From Hyphomicrobiales bacterium (GTDB taxonomy: Bacteria > Pseudomonadota > Alphaproteobacteria > Rhizobiales > Rhizobiaceae): a stretch of DNA of 64,000 nucleotides. The notes under the pieces were generated by a model. That model had not been told where the DNA came from, did not search any database, and worked only from the letters and a program-made list of their open reading frames with translations. The position numbers and the translations under genes are program-made. The stretch spans positions 1,116,001 through 1,180,000 of the forward strand of contig UBYA01000011.1 in NCBI GenBank assembly GCA_900469615.1. Direction: 5' to 3'. Shown here piece by piece: positions 36,457 to 44,680 of this stretch. Within the stretch, counting starts at the first letter, position 1; every line of letters starts with the position of its first letter.

Positions 36457-36553
36457 CACTATATCAACATATTACAGCCAGAATTTAAAGTATATTATCA
36501 AGCCAGTGGATCAGTCGACATCGACCAAGGCGGTCATCGTTCTGAAATAAAAT

Positions 36554-36578
36554 GTAACAAGTTATAACACCCTGTTAC
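36554..36578. promoter_or_regulatory. Inverted repeat upstream of small unknown gene
   Basis: GTAACA (36554-36559) and TGTTAC (36573-36578) are inverted and lie about 50 bases before the next start in an AT-rich stretch. This could be a regulator site; no more can be said. Confidence 0.3.
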
Positions 36579-36624
36579 GCCGCGAATCATTATATTCGGT
36601 TGGTGATTAACGAGAGGTTGCTTG

Positions 36625-36987
36625 ATGCTGGCTAACTATGCACCGTCCCATTCGCAGACCGACGTGCTGATCTGTCTCGACAATCAGCAAGTCGCCGCGC
36701 GCATCGGTTCGGTTCTCTCGCAGCGGGGATTGACGGTGTCGGCGATACCGACGGCCGCTCTTCAGGCGTGGTACGATACGGGCGGCTGCCAGATCGTGGT
36801 CACTCACACGGCGATGATCGGTCAGGTGCGCAGCCGCCTGAACCTGCCCGTCGTCAACATCGAAGCCTTCATATTCGATCGCCCCGTTCATGTGACCGAG
36901 GGAGCCGCTAGGCAGTTCGATGGCGATGCCTTCGTCAAGCGGATCTTTTCGATCATCAACGGATCGCAAAGGCGCATGGCCAGCTGA
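36625..36987 (+). CDS. Small protein of unknown function
   Basis: A 120-residue soluble protein with no signal peptide or membrane segment. The layout (strand TDVLICL, helix NQQVAARIGSVLSQRG, strand LTVSAIP, strand CQIVVTHTAMIGQV, then LPVVNIEAFIF) looks like the alternating strands and helices of a receiver-like Rossmann fold, but the phosphoacceptor Asp arrangement of response regulators is not evident. AGAGG lies upstream of the ATG at 36625. The upstream 213 bases are AT-rich compared with the surroundings. It stands alone between two transport operons. I do not recognise it. Confidence 0.65.
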   Translation: MLANYAPSHSQTDVLICLDNQQVAARIGSVLSQRGLTVSAIPTAALQAWYDTGGCQIVVTHTAMIGQVRSRLNLPVVNIEAFIFDRPVHVTEGAARQFDGDAFVKRIFSIINGSQRRMAS

Positions 36988-37009
36988 CCTGTCTGCGTCA
37001 GCCGGCGCT

Positions 37010-37094
37010 TCAGCGCTAAAGCAAGTCCAGGAAAAGGCCGTAGCGGCTTTCCGTCAGGAATCACGTAAAAACAAAGAGATAGATCGGTTCCACG
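37010..37094 (+). repeat. RIME-like rhizobial intergenic repeat, copy A
   Basis: The order GCGCTAAAGCAAG, CCAGGAAAAG, an inverted CTTTCC, then CACGTAAAAACAAAGAGATAG matches the layout of the element at 20165-20266 on the other strand and of intergenic mosaic repeats known from Rhizobium. It fills most of the gap between a small unknown gene and the sugar ATPase gene, which converge here, and may act as a bidirectional processing site. Confidence 0.55.
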
Positions 37095-37109
37095 AAACGC
37101 GGGACCAAT

Positions 37110-38174
<1,065 letters not shown>

Positions 38175-38197
38175 GACATTCTTCCCTTCAAGGTCGA

Positions 38198-39712
38198 TCA
38201 GTGCTTCTTGCGGATACGGAGCGCCTGGTATGGCTTGCCGGGCAGCTCCACGCCGAAGGCCGCATCGGCCTTGCCGCCGCGCACGACCGCGCCGTGGCGC
38301 GTCGGATGCGGGATCGGCGCTTCCACCTTCTTCGCCGGCGTGATCGTCATCTCCCAGGTGTCGATGATGTCGACGTCATAATCGGTTCCGTCCTTGGGCA
38401 GGCCGGTGGACCAGATGACGGGCTGGTGCTCGCCGAGATAGATGTAGCTGACATCACCATCGCGAGCGCCGGAAACGCGCGTCCACGGCCATTCGCCGAA
38501 CGAGGCCATGGGCTCAAGGCCGTTGACGACATCCTGTTCCAAAAGGTCGCGCAGGAAGCCGATGCGCTGCCATGCCTCGCCGCGCAGCTCGCCGCCCTTG
38601 GCCCACCAGATCAGATCCTGCGGATGCGAATAGGTTTCGCCATGGCCGGCATAGCCGCCGCGCGTTATCGTGATCCAGAAGCGATGCACCAGCTCCTGTG
38701 GCGTCAGGTTGCCCCAGGACTGGATGATGTTGCCTTCATATTCCGGCTCGTCGTTGACGACGGGCTTGCCATAGGCTTCGCGCCATTCCTGCGTGCGCTT
38801 CACGTCCCAGTTCTGGATGCAGGTATGCGTCACCCACGGCTTGCGATGATCGAAGTTCATCGTCGGCTCGCCGTTATGAATGGATTTCAGATGGCCGTAG
38901 GGATCGTTCTCTTCAAGAATATGGAAATAGCGGTCCCACTGCTGCAGCGGCTTGCTGTCGAGAAGGAAGTCATACTCGTTGGCGAGCGCCCACCAGACAT
39001 TGCGATAGGCGGCAAGGCGAGCGGCGAGATAGGCGACATAGCGGAAATCCTGCTCGGCCGACATGTCGGCATAACCCCAGCGATCGTAGGGGTGGAACAT
39101 GATGATGTCGGCTTCGATGCCAAGATCGCAAAGGGCTGCGACTTGGCGCTCGAAATGGCGGAAGAGAACCGGGTTCGGCCTGTCGAAATCCTCCTTGCCG
39201 TCGGCGCCCTTTTCGAAGCAGGCATAGAGCGGCTCGTTGACATTGTAGGGGTAGTCCTTGGGGAAGACGCCCATGCGGATCTTGTTGAAGCGCGACTTTT
39301 TCAGTGTCTCGAGCGTCTGTGCCTGCATGTCGAGCGGCTGATGCGTCCAGGCATAGCAGGTCGTGCCGAACGAGAGGAAAGGCTTGCCGTCGGCATGGGC
39401 GAAATGGAACTTGTTGTGAACGTGCACCGGGCCATGGTTGCCTTCGGAAGGCTTGGTCGCGATGAAGGAGCCGGTCTTGCCATCAAGCTCTGCCGTCTTC
39501 GAGCGCGTGCGGAAGGACCACTCGCCTTCGTTATCGGGCATGAAGCGAACGCGATAGACGCCGTCGCCGTCATAGAAGCCGGGCACGCGGACCTCGCGGC
39601 TGTTCTGGCTGAAAACGGCATCGAATGCCACATCGAGATAGGGGTTGCCGCCCGAAGGGCCGTCGAAGGCCGCTTCGAAGACTCCCCATTTTTCGACGGA
39701 CGCGTTGGACAT
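38198..39712 (-). CDS. DUF5060/DUF4038 glycoside-hydrolase-like protein, possibly GH140-type apiosidase
   Basis: A 504-residue protein without signal peptide. Residues about 5-90 are a beta domain (DUF5060-like, FYDGDGVYRVRFMPDNEGEWSF), residues about 105-400 a TIM-barrel of DUF4038 type, and about 420-504 a beta domain at the C-terminus. Candidate clan-A catalytic acids are Glu246 in WWALANEYD and Glu322 or Glu324 in VVNDEPEYEG. DUF4038 barrels include the GH140 apiosidases that remove D-apiose from rhamnogalacturonan II. Its position between CUT1 permease and ATPase genes, next to D-apiose catabolic genes, supports intracellular cleavage of an imported apioside. Another glycosidase specificity cannot be excluded. 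Confidence 0.75.
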   Translation of the reverse strand: MSNASVEKWGVFEAAFDGPSGGNPYLDVAFDAVFSQNSREVRVPGFYDGDGVYRVRFMPDNEGEWSFRTRSKTAELDGKTGSFIATKPSEGNHGPVHVHNKFHFAHADGKPFLSFGTTCYAWTHQPLDMQAQTLETLKKSRFNKIRMGVFPKDYPYNVNEPLYACFEKGADGKEDFDRPNPVLFRHFERQVAALCDLGIEADIIMFHPYDRWGYADMSAEQDFRYVAYLAARLAAYRNVWWALANEYDFLLDSKPLQQWDRYFHILEENDPYGHLKSIHNGEPTMNFDHRKPWVTHTCIQNWDVKRTQEWREAYGKPVVNDEPEYEGNIIQSWGNLTPQELVHRFWITITRGGYAGHGETYSHPQDLIWWAKGGELRGEAWQRIGFLRDLLEQDVVNGLEPMASFGEWPWTRVSGARDGDVSYIYLGEHQPVIWSTGLPKDGTDYDVDIIDTWEMTITPAKKVEAPIPHPTRHGAVVRGGKADAAFGVELPGKPYQALRIRKKH

Positions 39713-39750
39713 GATATTCTCCTCGAAAGATGTATGGATGGTTCGACCGC

Positions 39751-40638
39751 TCAGCCCTTGACCGCGCCGGAGGTGAGGCCGGAGACGAAGTAGCGCTGGA
39801 AGATCAGGTAAACGATGGTGGCCGGAAGCACGGTCATGACGATGGCGGCGTTCAACTGGCCGTAATCATTGGAAAACTGCCCCTGGAAGGACATGAGCCC
39901 CAGCGGCAGCGTCCACATATGCTGGTCCTGCAGCAGCACGAGCGCCATTGCGAACTCGTTCCATGTGGAAACGAAGTCCAGGATCAGCAGTGCTGCGAGC
40001 ACCGGCAGGCAGACCGGCAGGAATATCCGGCGGAAGATGGTGAAATGGCTCGCGCCATCGATCAGGGCAGCCTCCGACAGCTCCTTCGGAATGCCTCTGA
40101 AGAAACCGTGCAGAATGAAGACCTGATAGGGAACGCCGAAGGCGATGTAGGGCAAGATCACGCCGGGATAGGTGTCGATCAGGCCGAGCGAGTTGACCAG
40201 CGTAAACAGCGGCGCCAGCATGACCTGGAACGGGATCATGGTGCCGAAGACGACGGCGAGCAGCAGCAATTTGCCGAACCTCAGGCGGATCTTGGCAAGC
40301 GCATAGGCTGCCATCGCCGACAGGATGAGGCCGAGCGGCACTTTGATCACGGTAATGATGGCGCTGTTCAGGAAGGCGCTGGCAAAGTTGCCGCGGCCCC
40401 AGGCGCTCGAATAATTCTCGAAGGCCGGATCGAGCGGCGGCATGAAGGCGCCGGTCGACGTCACGTCAGCCTGCGTCTTCAGCGAGGTGAAGACGATGAA
40501 GATGAAGGGCGCCAGCCATATCGCGGCAACGATGAGCAGCGCGATCCACAGGCCGATCAGGACGGGGTCCCGCTTGCGCTTTGCCGGAGCAATGGCCTCT
40601 AAGCCGTCCGACATGGATGTGGCCGATGCTGCCGTCAT
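39751..40638 (-). CDS. Carbohydrate ABC importer permease, MalG/UgpE type
   Basis: Inner-membrane permease of 295 residues with six hydrophobic segments and the EAA loop LSEAALIDGASHFTIFRRIFLP. A polar 25-residue N-terminus precedes the first helix. It overlaps the upstream permease gene by four bases (ATGA) and pairs with it to form the CUT1 channel. The glycosidase-like gene follows after 38 bases. Confidence 0.92.
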   Translation of the reverse strand: MTAASATSMSDGLEAIAPAKRKRDPVLIGLWIALLIVAAIWLAPFIFIVFTSLKTQADVTSTGAFMPPLDPAFENYSSAWGRGNFASAFLNSAIITVIKVPLGLILSAMAAYALAKIRLRFGKLLLLAVVFGTMIPFQVMLAPLFTLVNSLGLIDTYPGVILPYIAFGVPYQVFILHGFFRGIPKELSEAALIDGASHFTIFRRIFLPVCLPVLAALLILDFVSTWNEFAMALVLLQDQHMWTLPLGLMSFQGQFSNDYGQLNAAIVMTVLPATIVYLIFQRYFVSGLTSGAVKG

Positions 40639-41534
40639 TGTTCGGCCTCCTCATGCTTTTGCGTCCAGCGCAGGTAGGGGATGACGATGGCGATGGTGAT
40701 GAGCAGCAGGACGACGGAGATCGCGGCGCCGCGGCCGAAATCGAAGATCTGCATGGCCTGCGTAAAGGCCCACAGCGCCAGCATCTGCGTGGATTGCGCC
40801 GGACCGCCGCCCGTCAGGCCATAGACGATGTCGAAGGCTTTCAGCGACGAGATGACCGAGAGTACCAGTACGATGGTCAGCGTGGTGCGAAGCGCGGGCA
40901 GCGTCACGTAGCGGAAGATGTTCCAGCGCCCGGCGCCATCGATGCGCGCGGCCTCGACCAGCGTCTGCGAAACGTTCTGCAGGCCTGCGAGAAACAGCAC
41001 CATGGAGAAGCCGACGGACTGCCAGAGATAGGCGACGAAGACCGAATAGAGCGCGATATCCTTGTCGCCCAGCCAGTCCTGGATCCAGTCCTGCAGGCCC
41101 ATGGACGTCAGGATTTCGGTGAAGAGGCCGAAGAAGGGGTCGTACATCCACTTCCACATGGTCGCGACCGCGATCGGGGCGATGATGACGGGAAGATAGA
41201 AGATGGCGCGAAAGGTATTGCGGGCGAAAAGCTTCTGATTGAGGCTGAGTGCCAACAGCAGCCCGACCAGCGGCGGAAAGATCACGCACATGATCGTCCA
41301 GATCACCGTGTTGCGGAAGGCGACCCAGAAGACGGGGTCCTGCGTGAAGATGTATTGATAGTTGGCCAGGCCGACGAAAGGACGCTGCGGATCGAGGCCG
41401 TTCCACTTCTGGAAGCTCAGCACCACCACGTTCAGCATCGGATAAAGCGCGAAAATCGCGTAGATCAGCATGGCCGGAGCAAGCAGGATCGCGGCCTGAA
41501 CGCGGGGATCATGTGTTCGATTGCGGAATGACAT
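40635..41534 (-). CDS. Carbohydrate ABC importer permease, MalF/UgpA type
   Basis: Inner-membrane permease of 299 residues with about six hydrophobic segments and the EAA loop LVEAARIDGAGRWNIFRYVTLP. The ATG at 41534 has GGGAG eight bases upstream; an upstream in-frame Met lacks one. It follows the binding-protein gene after 92 bases that contain a long imperfect hairpin, and is translationally coupled to the second permease. Confidence 0.92.
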   Translation of the reverse strand: MSFRNRTHDPRVQAAILLAPAMLIYAIFALYPMLNVVVLSFQKWNGLDPQRPFVGLANYQYIFTQDPVFWVAFRNTVIWTIMCVIFPPLVGLLLALSLNQKLFARNTFRAIFYLPVIIAPIAVATMWKWMYDPFFGLFTEILTSMGLQDWIQDWLGDKDIALYSVFVAYLWQSVGFSMVLFLAGLQNVSQTLVEAARIDGAGRWNIFRYVTLPALRTTLTIVLVLSVISSLKAFDIVYGLTGGGPAQSTQMLALWAFTQAMQIFDFGRGAAISVVLLLITIAIVIPYLRWTQKHEEAEQ

Positions 41535-41573
41535 TCTGATTGCTCCCGGCGGCTGACGCGTCGGCATGAAGGT

Positions 41574-41620
41574 GAGGGAAGCCGTCCGCCGCGATTGGCA
41601 ATCGGATGGCGGCCTCCCTC
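41574..41620 (-). other. Long imperfect stem-loop after binding-protein gene
   Basis: GAGGGA with TCCCTC, then inner pairs around GCCG and GATTGGCAATC, form a long interrupted stem just after the stop at 41627 on the minus strand. As with the other binding-protein genes in this window, it has no T-run. Confidence 0.45.
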
Positions 41621-41626
41621 GATCGA

Positions 41627-42880
41627 TCAGGTGCGGCCCGAAATAAAGGTTTGCAGCTGCTTGGCGGCGTCCGCCGGCTGAATATTGCCGGAGGCGACAT
41701 CGTTGATCACCCGGAAGTATTCGGTCGTCACGTCAAGCGGGAATGCCTGGTCGCCGTTCATGTAGACCTTGCCGTAGGTCTTGAAGATCTCAAGCCATTT
41801 CGCCTCAAGCGGCTTCTGGTCGGCATACTGGACGTTCTTGTTGACCGAGATCGAGCTGATCTGTCCGACGAGATCCTGCTGCACCTTCGTCGACAGGAAA
41901 TAGTCGAGGAATTTCGCGGCAAGATCGGGATTCTTGCTCTTGGTGCTGATGTAGTTGTACTCGGCAAAACCGTAGAGGCGGTTCGTATTCGTCGGGAACG
42001 GCACGACACCGTAATCGTCGAGGTTGACCTTGCTGCCGCTCAACTGGCTGACGAGCCAGTCGCCTTCCAGCATCATCGCGGCGCGGCCGGCGACGAACAG
42101 CGTGTAGGATTGCTGGTTGCTGATGCCCATGAAGGGCTTCAGCGTGTAGTCCTTGGTCCATTTGGCGAATTCGGCAAAAGCGTCGGTCGCGCAGGGCTCC
42201 TTGGTCCAGTCGGCCTTCATGGCCATGAGCGCATCATGCTTGTCGGCGCCGCATTTGGTTTCGAGCAGCACGTCCATCAGGCGCATGACGTGCCAGTTGA
42301 CCGAACCGCCAAAGGTGAAGGCCGGGATTTTCGCGGCCTTGAGCTTTTCGGCAGCGGCCAGCAGGTCCTCGTAGGTCTTCGGCTCCTCGGTGATGCCGGC
42401 CTTCTGGAAGAGCTTCTTGTTGTAGTAGATCGCTTCGCCCTTGAAGGTGAAGGGAACGCCGTGCTTGCCGCCGGGATAGAGATCGGCAAAGGCGGCGGCA
42501 GAGGGAAGCAGCTCGTCGCTCCACTTGTACTGCGTGTAGTATTTGTCGAGCGGCAGAGACAGGCCCGCCTTCACATATTCGCCGCCCAGGCCCAATCCGG
42601 CCCAGCTGAAATAAATGTCCGGCCCCTTGCTGGAGCCGGCGGCGACGCGAAGCGCGGTCTTGTGCTCATCGACGCCGCGTTGGACGATTTCGATGTGGGT
42701 GCCGGGATTGGCGGCCTCGAAGTCCGTCGCCACTTTCTTGAGGGCGGTATTGGCGCCCCCGTTATCGAAGTTCAGCGTCCATAGCGTCAGATCTTCCGCG
42801 GCGACATTGGTTGCCGAAAAAGCTGCCGCAGCGATCGCGGCAGCACCGAACCAGCGCGCATAATTGGAGTTGATAGCCAT
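41627..42880 (-). CDS. Carbohydrate ABC importer solute-binding protein, MalE/UgpB type (family 1)
   Basis: Periplasmic binding protein of 417 residues with Sec signal peptide (cleavage near NVAAE, about residue 28) and family-1 patterns: DLTLWTLNFDNGGA at the start of the mature chain, KGPDIYFSW and AAMMLEGDWLV. CUT1 binding proteins of this size take oligosaccharides or glycosides rather than monosaccharides. AGGAGG lies seven bases before the ATG at 42880. It is the first gene of the importer operon that includes the glycosidase-like protein. A copy of the CTGGTATAATGAG motif is 63 bases upstream. Confidence 0.92.
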   Translation of the reverse strand: MAINSNYARWFGAAAIAAAAFSATNVAAEDLTLWTLNFDNGGANTALKKVATDFEAANPGTHIEIVQRGVDEHKTALRVAAGSSKGPDIYFSWAGLGLGGEYVKAGLSLPLDKYYTQYKWSDELLPSAAAFADLYPGGKHGVPFTFKGEAIYYNKKLFQKAGITEEPKTYEDLLAAAEKLKAAKIPAFTFGGSVNWHVMRLMDVLLETKCGADKHDALMAMKADWTKEPCATDAFAEFAKWTKDYTLKPFMGISNQQSYTLFVAGRAAMMLEGDWLVSQLSGSKVNLDDYGVVPFPTNTNRLYGFAEYNYISTKSKNPDLAAKFLDYFLSTKVQQDLVGQISSISVNKNVQYADQKPLEAKWLEIFKTYGKVYMNGDQAFPLDVTTEYFRVINDVASGNIQPADAAKQLQTFISGRT

Positions 42881-42942
42881 CTCCCGTCCTCCTCTGAGCA
42901 AAGCTGAGGGCGGTTTTGACAAATCGTCGTCAACATGTCAAC

Positions 42943-42955
42943 TGGTATAATGAGG
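42943..42955 (-). promoter_or_regulatory. Shared 13-bp motif, copy 1 (candidate GntR operator)
   Basis: CTGGTATAATGAG on the plus strand, between the dhaL stop and the MalE-type binding-protein gene. The identical 13 bases occur at 55525-55537 and an 11/13 match at 52811-52823, each 39-63 bases before a minus-strand start and in the same orientation. Here TTGACA follows closely on the minus strand and may be the -35 element. Confidence 0.6.
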
Positions 42956-42961
42956 TAATCA

Positions 42962-43606
42962 TTATTCAGATGTGAACTGATCCTTCAGGCAAGATATGAC
43001 GATCACGGCCGAAGCCGCTCCCGGATCGATATACCCCAGTGCCCGATCGCCAAGCCGCGACGACCGGCCTTTTGCCGCGATCATATCCTTCGTCGCTTCC
43101 GCTCCGGCTTCGCCGGCCTGCAAGGCGGCTATCAGGCATTGTGCAAGCGAAAGCCCCTGATCTCGCGCAGCACGACAGGCTGCTGCGGCCGGCACCCATG
43201 CATCGACCATGGTCTTCTCGCCGATCTCCGCCTTGCCCCGGTCCTGAATGCCCTTGGCAAAGGCCGAGACTATATCGACGATATCGCCGTCGTTCAGTGC
43301 CGTCTTGCCCTTGGCTACTGCACCCGCACGCATCAGAGCGGTCGCATACAGCGGCCCGGACGATGCGCCGACCGCATTGAGAAAGGATTTGGCGGCCGTA
43401 TTGAAAACCAGCGTCGGATCGGCTGCAGCCGAATCCAGTTCCGAGACTGCCTTGGCGGCGGCGGCAAAGCCAAGTTCCATGGCGATACCGTGATCGGCGT
43501 CGCCGATCACGCCATCCAGCTCGCAGAGGCGATCTTTCTCATGCGCCATCGCCACGGCGATCCGCGCAAACAGCGCCTTCAGCTCTTCCGTATCAATCGT
43601 CGTCAT
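42962..43606 (-). CDS. dhaL: Dihydroxyacetone-kinase-type subunit DhaL (nucleotide-binding)
   Basis: An all-helical 214-residue subunit carrying the nucleotide site of two-component DAK-type kinases; the Mg-phosphate motif GVIGDADHG is at about residues 29-37, and GASSGPLYATAL and GDRALGYIDPGA are further hallmarks. Its ATG overlaps the dhaK stop (ATGA). No DhaM phosphotransfer subunit is seen in the window, so it may use ATP directly. In this locus it could phosphorylate a branched or four-carbon ketose linked to apiose catabolism rather than dihydroxyacetone. Confidence 0.87.
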   Translation of the reverse strand: MTTIDTEELKALFARIAVAMAHEKDRLCELDGVIGDADHGIAMELGFAAAAKAVSELDSAAADPTLVFNTAAKSFLNAVGASSGPLYATALMRAGAVAKGKTALNDGDIVDIVSAFAKGIQDRGKAEIGEKTMVDAWVPAAAACRAARDQGLSLAQCLIAALQAGEAGAEATKDMIAAKGRSSRLGDRALGYIDPGAASAVIVISCLKDQFTSE

Positions 43607-44622
43607 TGCAGCGCCTCGCCGGAACGGAACATCGCGCAATCGCAGGGATGATCGATCAGCCGCTGCAATTCGTCGTCCAGGTGCATGAGGGTGATCGAGG
43701 CGCCGGCCATTTCCAGGGACGTACAGTAGTTCCCCACCAGCGATAGATGGATGACGAGGCCCGCATCGTCGAGCATCGCCTTGAGTTTGCGCATCATGAT
43801 GTAGAGCTCCATCAACGGCGTCGAGCCGAGAGAGTTGACGAGCACGGCGACGCGGTCCCCGCGGGCCGGCCTCATCTCCTCGAGAATCTTGCCGGCAAGC
43901 TCGGTCGTCACCTCATCCGCCGATTTCATCGGGCCGCGGGCAACGCCGGGCTCGCCGTGGATGCCCATGCCGATTTCCATCTCGTCGGCGCCGATTTCGA
44001 AGTTCGGCTTGCGCGTCTGCGGCAGCGAGCAGGGGGAGAGCGCGACGCCCATCGTATAGGTGCGCTCGTTCGCCCGGCGGGCCAGCCGCTCGACGTCGTC
44101 GAAACCATACATCAGATCGCAGGCAGCACCCGCTGCCTTGAAGATGAAGACATTGCCAGCAACGCCGCGGCGGCGCTCTTTCTGCGCGGCCGGCGCAGAG
44201 GCGATGTCATCCGTCGTCAAGATGGTTCGCACCTCGATATCGTCCATGGCAAGCATTTCAGCCGCCATGTCGAAATTCATGACGTCGCCGGCATAATTGC
44301 CGTACATGAACAGCACGCCGGCGCCGCCGTCCGCGGCCTTGGCGCATTCGATGATCGGGTCCGGCGGCGGCGAAGCGAAGACGTTGCCGATTGCGGCGGC
44401 ATCCGCCAACCCCTTGCCGACGAAACCGAGGAACGTCGGCTCGTGCCCCGAGCCGCCGCCGATGACCAGGCCGACCTTGCCGGCCCGCGGGCCACGGGTC
44501 GCCACGATAGAGCGCGGCGATCCTTCAACGGCGCGGAGATGGCGCGGATGAGCGGCCAGTATCCCGGCCAGCATCTCATCCACGGCGGCCGCGCCTTCGT
44601 TGATCAGCTTCTTCGTCTTCAC
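43603..44622 (-). CDS. dhaK: Dihydroxyacetone-kinase-type subunit DhaK (substrate-binding)
   Basis: A 339-residue substrate subunit of a DAK-type kinase. The motif GGGSGHEPTFLGFVGKGL contains a conserved active-site His, and MGIHGEPGV carries the His that forms the covalent hemiaminal with a keto substrate. The GTG at 44622 is chosen as start because GGGAG lies six bases upstream and the mature family begins with KKLIN; an ATG six codons earlier has no ribosome site. Related kinases act on erythrulose or apulose in tetritol and apiose pathways, so the substrate here should not be assumed to be dihydroxyacetone. Confidence 0.88.
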   Translation of the reverse strand: MKTKKLINEGAAAVDEMLAGILAAHPRHLRAVEGSPRSIVATRGPRAGKVGLVIGGGSGHEPTFLGFVGKGLADAAAIGNVFASPPPDPIIECAKAADGGAGVLFMYGNYAGDVMNFDMAAEMLAMDDIEVRTILTTDDIASAPAAQKERRRGVAGNVFIFKAAGAACDLMYGFDDVERLARRANERTYTMGVALSPCSLPQTRKPNFEIGADEMEIGMGIHGEPGVARGPMKSADEVTTELAGKILEEMRPARGDRVAVLVNSLGSTPLMELYIMMRKLKAMLDDAGLVIHLSLVGNYCTSLEMAGASITLMHLDDELQRLIDHPCDCAMFRSGEALQ

Positions 44623-44680
44623 GCAGTTCTCCCAAATCATTGCGATTGTTGGAACTAACATGCGCGTCTGCGGGTGAAGG

